Below are positions 25,291-37,516 of a stretch of 64,000 nt of DNA, piece by piece. Source of the DNA: Ophthalmolycus amberensis (Eukaryota > Chordata > Actinopteri > Perciformes > Zoarcidae). Within the stretch, counting starts at the first letter, position 1. Each line of letters begins with the position of its first letter. The notes beneath the pieces were generated by a model. That model was not told the DNA's origin and did no database searches. It worked only from the letters and a program-made list of their open reading frames with translations. A program made the position numbers and the translations under genes. The stretch is from contig JAFEUB010001798.1 of the NCBI GenBank assembly GCA_024529925.1, forward strand, positions 134,001 to 198,000, given 5' to 3'.

Positions 25291-25605
25291 ACCGGAAGCC
25301 TGATGTAACGGATGCGGAAAGAACGGAAAGCGAGAAGTGAAATGTTTGATGATACATGCGATTAAATCGGTGGTTTATTTAGTCTGACTTACCACATATA
25401 TATATATATTTTTCGGGAGGATATAACGACGTGAATACGTAGCGTTAGCGTGCCTTTTTCTCTTCTGGGCTTTGGTGTAAACACATCTGACCGACGTTAA
25501 CGTTAGCAATTCTGTCTGCCTCGAGATTCATGAATCTCATGAAACGGATGTTTTAGTTACGCTGACTGACTGGACGCGAAAACTACAAGGGACGTTTCAC
25601 GAGTC

Positions 25606-28440
25606 ATGTATCCCGCAATGACGGAAAGGGGTCCGGTTCACAGGTAACGTTGGCTGTATACCAAAGTTGAATGCGTTTGATGTCATCTCGTTTACAATGA
25701 AGGGCATGTAACCTTCATTAAAGCGAATTACAAGAACCGTGGACTGGTAGAATTGTTGCGACATCCACAGTCTCCTTTACGGTTCGTTTTAGTAGTGTTT
25801 TCCGCGAGGGGGGCGGATACCGTTACCACCACGTAAGATTAATGTTGAGTTTAAAGTGAGTTTTCAATGTCTTATAACCCAGGGTGGATATAAGTTACCA
25901 TCGCGGTCCAGCAGGTTAAAAGACTGGCATTAGAAACTCTAGCTCTAGGCTCAACATAGCTCACTAACCCATTAATGTGGCATCGAGGTCCTCCCCTCTG
26001 GTATAACGACATGCCTGCAAAAGCGTTGTAGGATCGTGATGAAACAGTGCTAACATCATAAGATAAGATAAGATAAGATAATCCTTTATTAGTCCCTCAG
26101 TGGGGAAATGACAGGATTACAGCAGCATTGCTGTATCATGGCAAAGAGTATAATACCAATAGCAGCCACAAATGACAGGAATACTTCTGATTATAATTGT
26201 AATGCTTAAATGAGTAATTGAACATTTTGTGAAATAAAGTTGTTGGAGTCAGGACAGGGTTGGAGTAGGTTATCAGCCTGCCAGTCTTTATGCTAAGCTA
26301 GTCTAACCATGTTCTGTACAAACACAGCGTCATGAAACAAGGGGCGTTCACATGTTTTATTTCAACCTTTTTATCCAAGGTGCTTGGGAAGATGCGTGCC
26401 TGCCGTTAATATTAAGTTGCGGTAATTTAGCATTAGAAGCCTCATTGACTAAACAGAGTCCAAACAAAGAAAAATGGATTTCCAGAACTGTTAATCCCTC
26501 ACAGTAACTTTACTGCTCAAATACAGAATAAAGCAAATATAATAGACTGTGGAGCATACCACAAAGCTCTGGGTAGCCCTTTACTAAAATGATTAACTTC
26601 ACTACATTTACTGTAGACTGGTATTAACCAGGCGGCAACCTCCAGTTCTGCAGAGTGAAGCCAATGCAAAAGAGTCTCCAAACTTGCATTCTCTCTACTG
26701 TCCATCAGGGGGCGACTCCTCTGGTTGTACAGAAGTCTATGAGAAAATGACTCTACTTCTCTCTTGATTTATTACCTCAGTAAACATGAGTTTATGGTCT
26801 CAATCTCTAGTTTCAAGTCTTCGTCAATACAGCACGATGTTCATTTAGTAAATTATGGTCCATTTAGAGTCAAATAGACCATAAAGCAGGGTATGCTTTA
26901 GAGCGGGCTTGCTGTGATTGACAGGTCTCTACCAGAGCCGTATACGGCGTCTCTACGTCTCTGCCGAACTCAAGGCTTCATAACGGCTGTCCAAAAACCA
27001 ATGGGTGATGTCACGATGACTGTCTACTTCTTATGTACAGTCTGATATTAATGAAAGAAATGATGGAGATCAAAATCCCAGGTGTTACTAATACCATTAA
27101 CAGTGGCAGTGGGCCATTTCTTACAATCCATTGGCCACTCTAGCAGACTCACTGACTTCAAGGCGTGTTCCTAAACAAAGTTTGTGAGGGTTTAGGGCTG
27201 TCTCACTGTCAAATCGTCAAGTGTTCACCATCTCAGTCTGCCTGGCTTAAGGATGTGATGTTTTTCTTAAGTCTTGAAAAAATTAAATATGCACTTAGAG
27301 GATGTAATGACAATTTCGCTAAGAAATGGCAACCTTTCATTTCATATTTTCAGAATCTATTAGTGCTGCCCACCGAATGAGATATTTCTGGTAATTTCTA
27401 CTGATTTATCTGGTCCTCTGTCCTTCCCTTATCTGTCTGATTAATTGCAATTAATCAAACTACTGAACTATAGTTTTACAATACTGTACTTTACGTAAAC
27501 AAATGTGAAGTCCTTGTCTGTGGGTGGGTGTTTTGATTTAAGTAGCTCTTTGTTTTATGTTTTTTGCTTTTCTTTCTTGTTATTTTCTCCTTTACTACTG
27601 TAAACTGAGTAACACGTGCACAAAAAATGAAAATACGTGCTATTTGATTTTTATGTCATATGGCGCATTCTCATCAATAAAGTATATATTTAAAAAAAAA
27701 TCGTCAAGTGTTTGAGGGCTCTCAGACATTTTGAGCTCTTTATTTAAACATTCCTTATGTTTGCATTTCTGCAGACTTTACCTGGTAGAATTACCCACAA
27801 ATCATAGCGTTGTGACGTTAAACATTGGGTTACCAAAGGAAAGTCAAATGCATTAAAACAGGTAAACAAAGAGGGCGGCAGGTGTTCAGCCTCGCATGTG
27901 AAATTTACACAGCAGCATTAACATTAAGGATTTAAGATGGTACATAAAAACACATGAAAGCATTGCCTATATTACACACCTGGATTATTCACCAACCATT
28001 TCTTTTAGTTATGCTTATTCTAGCAGTTTTGACACAAATGAGCAGTGGTGTATAAAGTACTCAAAAGCCATACTTGAGTAAAAGTAAAGATACCTTACTG
28101 GAAAACTACTCCAGTAAAAAGTCACCTATTAGAATACTACTTGAGTAAAAGTCTTAAAGTATCTGATATTTATTGTACTTAAGTACAGGGGTGGGCTGGC
28201 CATAGGGGATACCGTTCCCCCGGTAGGCCGACGGGGTTTTGGGTTGGTCCAATACCGGCCCACCTCCATCACTAACCGGCCATCGCTCTGAGATCGCCGA
28301 CCCCGACTGTATTCTATGCTTCATAGAAAACGTTAAATTGACTCTAATACTTAAAGTCAATAATCGCTGACTGATATTTATACTACTCCTCGCGATCTGT
28401 ATTCACACTCATGGTTTCCATCTGTGAGCCGGCAGCACCC

Positions 28441-28476
<36 letters not shown>

Positions 28477-28938
28477 ACACACCCAGCATGCAATCTGCCC
28501 CAAAGAGGCGGGTCTATGAAGCAGTTTAGCCAATGATGCTTTAATGCTGATTAAATATATAAAAGAGTGACATACAATTTAGCCAATCAGCGTCCTCAAA
28601 TAGATTCAGCTCTACTAGCCAACTAGTAGAAACGCGCAGCTGCGCGTTTCCGTCCGGACTAGTCTCTACAGGCGAGCACTGCTTCTCCAAGAGCCGTTTG
28701 AGAGGAGAACTTTGGCGGAGAAAGTACACAATCAGACAGCAGACTAGCAGGAAAGGGAAGCAGTGCATGCGAAGCTTCTCCACTAGCTGTACACCAGACA
28801 GGTTTGGCTAGCTGGATGACGTCATGCTAATAACTTATTTAGCTTTTTAAAACAACGGGGACAGATCCAGCACGGCCAGTTAGGGAGTGAGAGACATGAA
28901 GCACCTGCTGAGAAATGATATATATAGTTATAAATACA

Positions 28939-28981
<43 letters not shown>

Positions 28982-31900
28982 TTTATATTAGTCAATATTA
29001 TTATATGACATATATATTACTATATTATATATATATCATTATATGATATATATATATATATTATTATTTGATTTCTATATTATTATATTATACTGAATTC
29101 CCTGTGTGGGTGACACAAATAAGATGTCCTGACGTGTTTGTCAAAGTGTTATTTACTGTTTTTTTCATGTTGGAATAAAAGTTAAATATTTAACTGCAAA
29201 GTAGTAATACGTGTTTGATACCTTAATTTGTATTGCATTAAATCATACTGGGATGTTTGCTGAAATTGATTGGATGTGGCACAGCCCGACACATTTTCCA
29301 CCAGCCGCCACTGCATATGACCATCTGATACTAGCCCAGAGTTCAGCATATTCATCCAGCAAACTACCTACCTTGGAGTGTTACAATAGCGAGTATTTTA
29401 TTCAATGTGTCCAACCAGGCAAATTGGTGGATCCAAATGTTGTAAAAAAAAAACATATATGATATAATTTCTTTGTAATCATCCAAAATAATGTTAAGTG
29501 TATGGGTATGTTCCCAAGTAGGCCACTGACTGGTCGATACGTGCGATGCATTGAGTGGGCAACGCGCCGTGTATTGAGTGGGCAACGCGTACGGGCCGGT
29601 CTGACAGTAAACTCCCGGGCCACTTTTTCCCCCCAGTCCGCCCCTGCTTAAGTACAACAGTACTTAAGTATCAAAAGTAATTTTCTGATATTAAATGTAC
29701 ATCATAACCTGAACATCAAATGAACATCATAACCTGTTCATTGAAAGTAAAAGTACAAGTAAATGCTGTTAATAAAAAAGCAAAGGGTCAGAATTTTGAG
29801 AATTATGAAGTTTATTTTAAGTGCTGTGGCACCATGACCAAGGACATGGAGCTGTGTTGAACATGATTGGGTTGGCTGTGATCCATCCAGGAGCAACAAT
29901 GTTCAACATAATATATTGTACATAAGTATACTTTTGCATCTACTATGAACTTATCATCATAATTCTCCGAAAAGCAATATGACACTATGAAGGAGTTGTA
30001 ACAGTGCGTTTATAAGTATGCTCATTCCGACTAGAGGATGTAGAGGGCAAATGCATAATATTATGTTCAGCAAAAAATATCCACTTGATGCATCAGGCCA
30101 GTGTTTAGAGAAAGGACACCTGCCTTGTAAACTCCTATGGGCCTGATTTGAACACAATAGACAAAGGTTTTGCTCAAGATGAATCTGCAATTGGGCGACT
30201 GCTACCATCATAACTCCATCTGATCATCCACAAAATGACTCAAATATCAAAACATGATCAATACTAAAGCAGCAACACAGTCATTACTTGAAACTGAAAA
30301 ATGTCCTGTTCATCTTCAAAAGAAGTTGGTTTTCAAAATTGCGAGAATTCAGTCTCGCTCGTCTTGGGCTGAAGACTAGTCCTGCGATGCTAAATAGCCT
30401 TTCACAGGCCGCTGAGGCAGGTAGAGGTGTGTTCAGCGTCACAGACAGCTTTTGCACAGCTGCGAAGGATTTCCCTAATGCTAACTCTGCTCTCTCTCGG
30501 CTCCCGTCAATCCTATGGTGTGGTGGCTAGCTATAGCTAACGTTGGCCAACTAGTGCTGCACAACTGTCAACACTTCCTCAGCTCACTAACTCGCTAGCG
30601 ATCCACGGGTGTTGGTCTTCGTCACCACCGTCGTTTGTTGCGGGAGTAGCAGGTGCTTCCATTTCTGCTTCCATCATGAAATCAGTCATCGTAGAGTGGA
30701 GTTCTACTCGGGTAGTCGCCCGCTAGCTTATAGCATGTAGCATCCTGGCATCACTGGGAATCAAAACGCCGCGGCTTTGAGAGCACTTGTTTGCAATTGT
30801 GCATTAACGTGATTAACCAATGATTTAACTTGCAAGCTAGGACCACTGATTCACCAAACCTGCTTGCTTGCAGTCTGTGTTCCACCACAGTCCCCGACGC
30901 TGGTCTCATGATTCATTTTTTTCTAAAGATAGATTTGATTTTATAGCGAGTAACGAAGGTTTCAGGGGAAATGTATCCGAGTAAAAGTGTCAGTTTTCTT
31001 TGCAAAATGTAGTGAAGTAAAAGTCAACAGAAATATAAGTAGTAAAGTAAAGTACAGATACCCAAAAAAACTACTTAAAGTACAGTAACGAAGTATTTCT
31101 ACTTCGTTACTATACACCACTGCAAATGAGTAAATAGATTTGACAATTACCTCTCGTCTGTTAATAAGAGCCTGAAAGACGTTCAAATTAGGGAGTAAAA
31201 ATGTAAAATAAACAGCCACAATTGTCGATGACATGTTCTGGTGCCATCAGGGTAACGAGATATTTCGCCGCAAAGTGCTGTGCCATTCATATTTATACCA
31301 TTTCAAGCCCTTGCAGCCTCTTGCACTCAACCATTTACCATGTGGTGACAGTTAAATCAGGGCCTAAGGCAATGGGGGGGGGGGGAGCCTGAAACTGAAG
31401 CAGCTATAGAATTTATCTTCCTTATTTTCATTCTTCACATCTGTGCTTTTCCCACTGACGAGTCAAAATGTCTGCTGTGTAAAAGGTCTTTTGATATCAA
31501 TCTTCACATCTCAACTGCAGCATTTTAAAGATCTGGACCTATATTGTTTGGAAAAGCTGCCTTTTGAAAACATAGATCAAATCAGACATCAAATCAAAAA
31601 TTAAGTCTCCTAAAATGTGTACCTTTTTAATCTTTACTGTTCTTAACTGACATGTTTCTGTGTTTTGTGTCTCAGTGGGACCGGTGTCTTCTACCAGGCA
31701 ATACCGGCTGTTGGTGCCGATGGAAGAAACGTCATGAAACTGATTCCAGTACGAATGGTCAACAGACACTTTCACAAATCTCAAATAAGCCAGCTGAAAA
31801 CTGATACCACACCACCGAAAGCTTTAGCCGTCGATATTACCTCACCACCAGTTGGCATGGGAAAAAAGGCAGCTTTGAGTCCTTCTGCAACCGAGCAAAT

Positions 31901-34900
31901 TTTCAGGAAGCAGGTTTCCCTCTTGAATGCCCTCCCTTATCAAGTAGGTTCGGATCTTGGTAATTCACTAAACCATCCACTAGATCAAATACAACAGTGT
32001 GTGAATTTGTTGCCAATTGTACCTCCGCGTCAGCTCCCAGTCACAGGACAGTGCCTTCTGATTCTCCCTACGCCACAAGTCCGAATAGTCCCAGCATCTG
32101 AACTACCTGCAGGTGTCAAGAAACCTACTTTTACTCCATCAGCCAACTCCTCTCCAAGTTCAGGCTTACCCAGTGTGACCTTGTCACCTATCACAATTAC
32201 TCCACAATGTGTTTCTGGACTTGATGCGTTCAAGTTGCTTTGCAACATAACAAATACAACCTTATGCGGACCTCCATCAAATGGATCAAAACCACATTTA
32301 AATTTTATTCCAACTCTTGATCCTATAAATTCCTCCGTTACTTCAGAGACTCTTCGAGTTGCGGTAGAGAGAGAAAATACTGGGAAGCACTGTGAGGTCA
32401 GTTCTAAATCTGTTACTGGGTTGAGTCGGGGCAAGAGTGGAGAAGAACAGGAAAACACGAAGCAACCACAACAGCAACAGAGTGTACAGTTAATGGCCAT
32501 AGGACCTCTTATGGCAACACCTGTACCAAAAAGTGGAAAGTCCGGAAGGCCTCCAAGTAATCTCCAAGTCACAGTGAAATCTCCAGCACTCGCCAGAGGA
32601 CAGGGCCTTCAGATTCCCCCGAAGGTACAAGTCCGAACAGTCTCAGAATCTGGACTACCTCCGGGTATCAAGAAACCTACTTTTACTCCATCAGCCAACT
32701 CCTCTCCAAGTTCAGGCTTACCCAATGTGGTCTACATGTCACCTATCACAAGTGTCAATCGAGGCGTTACTCCACAAAGAGATTCTGCACTTGACACGCT
32801 CAAGTTGCTTTGCAAGACATCAAATAAAACTTCATGTGGACCTCCATCAAAACCACATTTAAAATTAATTCCAAATGTTCCACAAAGGCCCAACAGCCCC
32901 ATAAAGTGGTCAATTGAAGAAGAAGACAACTCAACGGCTCCAACTCTTGATCCTATAGATTCCTCTGTTACCACAGACATTCTTCGAGTTCTTGCAGGGA
33001 GAGAAACTGCTGGGAAGCACTGTGAGGTCAGTACTAAATCTGTTACTGGGTTGAGTCGGGGCAAAAGTGGAGAAGAACAGGAAAACACGAAGCAACCACA
33101 ACAGCAACAGAGTGTGCAGTTAATGGCCATAGGACCTCTTATGGCAACACCTGTACCAAAAAGTGGAAAGTCCGGAAGACCTCCAAGTAATCTCCAAGTC
33201 ACAGTGAAATCTCCAGCACTCGCCAGAGGACAGGGCCTTCAGATTCCCCCGAAGGTACAAGTCCGAACAGTCTCAGAATCTGGACTACCTCCGGGTATCA
33301 AGAAACATACTTTTACTCCATCAGCCAACTCCTCTCCAAGTTCAGGCTTACCCAATGTGGTCTACATGTCACCTATCACAAGTGTCAATCGAGGCGTTAC
33401 TCCACAAAGAGATTCTGCACTTGACACGCTCAAGTTGCTTTGCAAGACATCAAATGAAACTTCATGCGGACCTCCATCAAAACCACATTTAAAATTAATT
33501 CCAAATGTTCCACAAAGGCCCAACAGCCCCATAAAGTGGTCAGTTGAAGAAGAAGACGACAACTCAACGGCTCCAACTCTTGATCCTGTAGATTCTTCTG
33601 TTACTTCAAAGATTCTTCGAGTTGCTGCCGAGAGAGAAAATGCTGTGAAGCACTGCGACGTCTCTACAAATACAGTTTCTGGGTCGAGTCAGGGAAAAAT
33701 TGGACAAGGACAGGAAAACCCCTTGTTCATGTATAACGGGAAGCTTTTTTTTTTGGCCAAGAATTCCAGCGGACCATATAAAACTGGAAAAGGTGACGCA
33801 CTCATCGCAGAAAAACAAATTGTAGCTTCAACCCAACAGTCACTTGCGTCAGTTGCACCTCAGAAAAAGCAGGGCCTCGAAATTCTCAATCCAAACGAGT
33901 CGATCCAAGTGATTGACCTTTGTGATGACGATGCTCCAAATGACTGGTCTCAACGAGCAGCATCCGTTCATATGTCAGCAGTCACTCTTGCGAATGAAGA
34001 CAATGTAATATTTGTGTCATATACTCCACCCAGATCTGAGTCTCAAGATGTGAGACTAATAACACAAATGGCACGTGTAACAGACCAGGGGGCCACAAGC
34101 AGCTCGAACAATATGACGGTAGAAAAGAGCCCAGATGGGACATCTGGTGCTCTCGGAAGAAGAAAACTTGGCCAGAGCATGTCGGTCAACCCGGTCATAA
34201 ATCATACACATGTTAGTGTTTCAGCAGGGATGAACATGGATGATGATGATTGCTTGATTATTAACAGTCAGCAGAGCACCTCTGCCCAACTGTTGGAGAG
34301 CATGGAAGTCGATCCCAGCAGCAATGGAATATGCTTTGAAAGAAATAAGGACACCCACAACGTGGAGGTGAGGGCACTTCTATTTCTTCATTACTTTGGA
34401 AAAAGGTTTTTGATGGAAATATTTTCGAGCAGGGAGTTGTCTGACTTTAAGATATTTTAACACATTTAACTGCATTGATGAATGCACATTTAGTCTGCAC
34501 TTAATTTAGAAACGTTGATGCACAAATGTAGAAGCTGTCAGTAGCCATGTTTCCATTCAGTTGTCAAGTGAATTTTAAGCAAACTTTTAAAATGATGCAA
34601 AAAAAGAATTGTAAATTTGGCACGTAACCATTTACAGTTTTTCTTAACTTGGCTACAGCACACTTTGGACAGAAGTTAGCGCTACAGGCTACACATGGTT
34701 GTAATCTGCCAGTAAACCGTGTAGAAGAAGTACAGGTTGCGAACATGGAAAGGTCTTCAGGAATTTATTTCAATATGGCAAGTTTAAATAGTTCTTTCAT
34801 ATCAGCTAGTATTGGCCGTGTTTCATGCTGTCCAGAGACGAAGAAAAGCATTTGCACGTTGTGGAAAGGCTTTAGAACACATAAGTCATGTAAGTTAACT

Positions 34901-37516
34901 GTTTTCTAAGTCAGAATTTATTTGGCAAAGACGTTTCCATAATTCATTTCGCGCATCCTCTATTTTTTTTTTAATCTACGAAGGCAAAAAGCACATCAAG
35001 TGAGTGTAAAGACTTTTTTCCGCGATTGAGGAAGTTTAATCGAATTTTGCCGTTTTCATTCAGTTTTTTTAATGCAATACTTCAAAATGCCCAAAAACAG
35101 ATGTTAGTGGAAACTCGGCTACTGGAGCGCATTTCATCACCATGTCTAGTGGCCACACTACTAGACAGTCTGTGATCGCTCTGATCGAGATTCATCTCTT
35201 GACCGCATCAGACACGCCACGTGTCCTGTTTCGTGGGTGAGTGCGGGAAATTTCGTTAAACGGAAACGTATTGTGACCATACCTTAATGGTGCAGTGTGT
35301 AAGCTCTGGCCACATGTCAGCATATTACTTCTACTACCGGGTCCATACAAATCCAGAGTGGCAGATTGTGCTGAATGAAATGCACGCCTCGTTTTTTTGT
35401 CTTTCCCTCATACATCCAACCATATTTAACAAATACACCACCCACTAGTGGCACAAGTAATCTGTCCCTTTACACACATGAACTAAACACACTACCACTA
35501 CATGGACTGAGTGAAGAGCTAGACTTGAGATGGTACTTTATATGTTACGGTCAGCTCTTATTATTTGAGTTTTGATACAGTTAGTTGGAATTCTATCTTT
35601 GGTTTGTTCTTTTGGCTGGACATATGTATTTTAATTCAACCAAAGATGGTGCCATAATATGTAAAGCACACACAGGTAGCAAGATGATGCAGGTGATTAA
35701 CATTGATGTGTTTATCCTATACGATGCATTCTGTCAGAAAAGGTCTTGAAAAATATAAAGTGGTTTCCAACCCAACATTCTTGCTTGGCCCCAGATGAAG
35801 ACACGTGGAAATGTTGGGCTTTTGATTTCCAAATAGTGATTGATAACCTAACCCTTCAACTGGATACTTCCACAGAATGGTGTTGAGGTGGTACTTTATA
35901 TGATATAGCCCAATATCACACATTTGCTTTTAGAGGTTTTACAATCTATACAGCATAAGACAACCACAAATTAAAGTGTTTACATTGCTGTCTGTGTACA
36001 TATTAAACAGATGGGTACAACAACTGAATTAATGAGCTTTAGAAGTGTTTGTATGTGCATTTTATTTATTTGTTTTAGACAGAGCCAGTTACCAGAGTTC
36101 TCTCACCTAATTTTGACTTCCTGGTCTCGTCCACAAAAAGGCTATCGTGTTAGCTGTCTAACTGTCTGATTCCATGTGAATTCAGCATTAACTTTATCAT
36201 TGCATTTCACTGGGATGGCAATGTCGCCCCTACACAGACTGATATATCTTGACAAATATTGGATGTATTGCCCATAATGGTTTCCAGAAGATGTTTTTTA
36301 TATTGTCGATCCCCTGACTTCATTCATTTGTTTTGGTTTTTAACCAAATACCTCCAAAACTTAAGCCAATCCCATCAGCCACATTTCTTTGTGTTTAATG
36401 CTTATTTGCAAATGTAGAATTCCACAAAGACGATGTTTAACATAACGTGCTGAACATCAGCATTTCAACGTTGTGATTTTTAGCATGTTAGCATTTAGCT
36501 CAAAGCACAGCATTGTCTGAGCCACTAGCAGTACTTTTGATTCGTAGTCTTGTTTATGTATTGTTTGTATTTTTAAAAGTTTGTTTTTGTTCCTGCAGAG
36601 CTCCATGACCAGTCCGACATCTTCGCCGGTGCCTGAATCCTGTCAAAGAGCTGATGATGTGCTGAGACGGATATTCGGGATCACGGCCGATGTAAAAATT
36701 TGCCTGCAAAGAATTGAGGAAGCCTCAGTCGGGTCTCTGGAGAGTGAGTGCATTAGGTCAGTGGAGGAGCATCAGGAAACCACAAGCAGGTTTGAAGACG
36801 GAGAACCTTTTTTGCAGCACCTTTACAGTCAACAAGAAACTGAAAGCTGCAATGCCCTCACCAATGGCAATAGAGTGGAAGTACTAACTCAACAGGAGCT
36901 GTCCGAAGACGCCTCCACTCCCAGTCCTCACTCAGATGTTGGACCTTTGGAGTGTTCACATTTCAAAGTGAACACAAACACTTCGCCCAAGGGAACATGC
37001 GGTGATGTTGAAACAGAGCCAATGATTGGCTACGGGGAGCCCATAGAAGAGGACTTCCTCAGTGCTGATGAAAATGACTTCCCCGACTCCCGGGACACAG
37101 CCGGCCCTTCTCAGACTTGTGCGGATCTGAATGTGAACACGGGGAGACTGGGAAGAAAAAGGAAGCGCCCGACGTGTCCATGTTGCATCGCCGGCACTCA
37201 AGATCCAGCAGCGAGGTCCAGTGCAAAGTCAGACGAGCCAGAGAAGGGGGCGTGGACGACGGAGCGGACAATTAAGAAAGGGGGAAGAGCAAAGGCCTCA
37301 AGTAAAGATGTGAAAACATCTGGAAGCAGCAGCTGCCTAACGGCCAAGAACAAGCACAGGATCCACAAGGATCCAGCCGGTGACGGTTTATCCACACCGT
37401 CCATGGACTCTGATGAACTCGACCTGCACGAGCAGATCACGAGACTCAAAGAGCTTCTGCAAGAGAAAGAGGCGGCTTTAGAGCTGATGAAAAACGGCAG
37501 CATTTCAAACTCTTAA
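25606..37516 (+). CDS. lrif1: ligand-dependent nuclear receptor-interacting factor 1
   Basis: LRIF1 (HBiX1) is a nuclear protein that binds HP1 and SMCHD1 and acts in heterochromatin compaction and nuclear-receptor repression. Coding exons 25606-25643, 31676-34367 and 36599-37516 join in phase (AG|T; then phase 0) to give 1215 codons; the mammalian protein is about 770. Landmarks shared with the family: FYQAIPAVGADGRN near the start; VTVKSPALARGQGLQIP and SESGLPPGIKK; NGKLFFLAKN; RRIFGITADVKICLQRIEE; and the C-terminal coiled coil with LLQEKEAALELM. A basic RKRKRP stretch near residue 1096 is a likely nuclear localisation signal. VIDLCDDD near residue 758 and DDDDCLIIN near 868 look like SUMO-interacting motifs. 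The extra length comes from duplicated 210-residue units in exon 2. AATAAA at 38079. The first exon is short and supported by splice phase rather than by similarity. Confidence 0.9.
25644..28042. other. 5' part of lrif1 intron 1
   Basis: Intronic DNA with a dispersed repeat (26060-26160, beginning with (AGATA)n and 'atcctttattagtccctcag') and a copy of dispersed repeat E at 26630-27042. No exon seen. Confidence 0.5.
26630..27042 (+). repeat. dispersed repeat E, most complete copy
   Basis: Shares long blocks with 47770-48110 ('atcagggggcgactcctctg', 'gagaaaatgactctacttct', 'tcaatctctagtttcaagtc') and, reversed, with 6715-6960. It ends 'acttcttatgtacagtc'. No coding potential; an interspersed family of unknown class. 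Confidence 0.75.
28186..29646. mobile_element. hAT-like element D nested in copy B
   Basis: Ends CAGGGGTGGGCTGG and CCAGTCCGCCCCTG are inverted and flanked by a perfect 8-bp duplication CTTAAGTA (28178-28185 and 29647-29654) of the host element's own sequence. It carries a (CA)n run, a reversed piece of element C and an AT-rich block. Confidence 0.9.
28430..29313 (-). mobile_element. element C, reverse partial copy inside element D
   Basis: Reverse complement of much of 8109-9180; the intact terminus CCACCAGCCGCCACTG is at 29298-29313. The other end is lost near a (CA)n microsatellite (28443-28472). It includes the 22-bp perfect palindrome at 28629-28650 (centre GCGCAGCTGCGC) and an (AT)n block at 28944-28971. 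Confidence 0.65.
30333..30510 (-). pseudogene. hAT transposase C-terminal dimerisation domain, remnant
   Basis: Read on the minus strand the segment gives KLSVTLNTPLPASAACERLF followed by SIAGLVFSPRRARLNSRNF. The 'SAACERLFS.AG....RR.RL...NFE' pattern is the conserved hAT C-terminal dimerisation motif. The rest of the transposase is gone, so host element B is non-autonomous. The plus-strand open frame over the same bases is a shadow. Confidence 0.85.
31131..31675. other. 3' end of lrif1 intron 1
   Basis: AT-rich intron with a poly(G) run of 12 at 31374-31385, ending in the acceptor gtgtctcag before 31676. Nothing else seen. Confidence 0.5.
32401..33030 (+). repeat. lrif1 exon 2 internal repeat, unit 1 (630 bp)
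   Basis: This unit encodes about residues 255-464. It runs from just after GKHCEVS through the QQQQ stretch, VTVKSPALARG, SGLPPGIKKPTF, DTLKLLCKTSN and SSVTTDILR. It is nearly the same as unit 2: over the first about 540 bp I count roughly eight differences. An older, shorter version (about 32035-32400) lies immediately upstream. Confidence 0.93.
33031..33663 (+). repeat. lrif1 exon 2 internal repeat, unit 2 (633 bp)
   Basis: This is the second near-identical unit, with one added Asp codon (EEEDDN against EEEDN). It diverges from unit 1 in the last 90 bases, where it reads SSVTSKILRVAAERENAVKH and then leads into the unique C-terminal part. The frame is kept because both units are multiples of three. 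Confidence 0.93.
34540..35123. mobile_element. candidate MITE in lrif1 intron 2
   Basis: AGTAGCCATGTTTCCAT at the left and GTGGAAACTCGGCTACT at the right form imperfect inverted ends about 580 bp apart. No target duplication is apparent and there is no coding content. Confidence 0.45.
35124..36598. other. 3' part of lrif1 intron 2
   Basis: AT-rich intron without exon or recognisable element; the acceptor tcctgcag ends at 36598. Confidence 0.5.

Larger units (their letters stand above)
28043..31122. mobile_element. hAT element, copy B, with nested insertions
   Basis: CAGTGGTGTATAAAGTAC at the left and its inverse ending TATACACCACTG at the right are flanked by a perfect 8-bp target duplication CAAATGAG (28035-28042 and 31123-31130). 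Outside the insert at 28186-29646 it matches copy A (919-2864) closely. A minus-strand hAT dimerisation-domain remnant lies at about 30333-30510. It sits in lrif1 intron 1. Confidence 0.93.

Noticed and set aside
30288..30530. Plus-strand frame in hAT copy B
   Set aside because: The meaningful coding is on the minus strand (hAT dimerisation motif), so the plus frame is its shadow.
32030..33562. Three minus-strand open frames of 66 to 180 codons over the lrif1 repeats
   Set aside because: They recur only because the underlying 630-bp unit is duplicated. They are antisense shadows of the strongly supported lrif1 exon.
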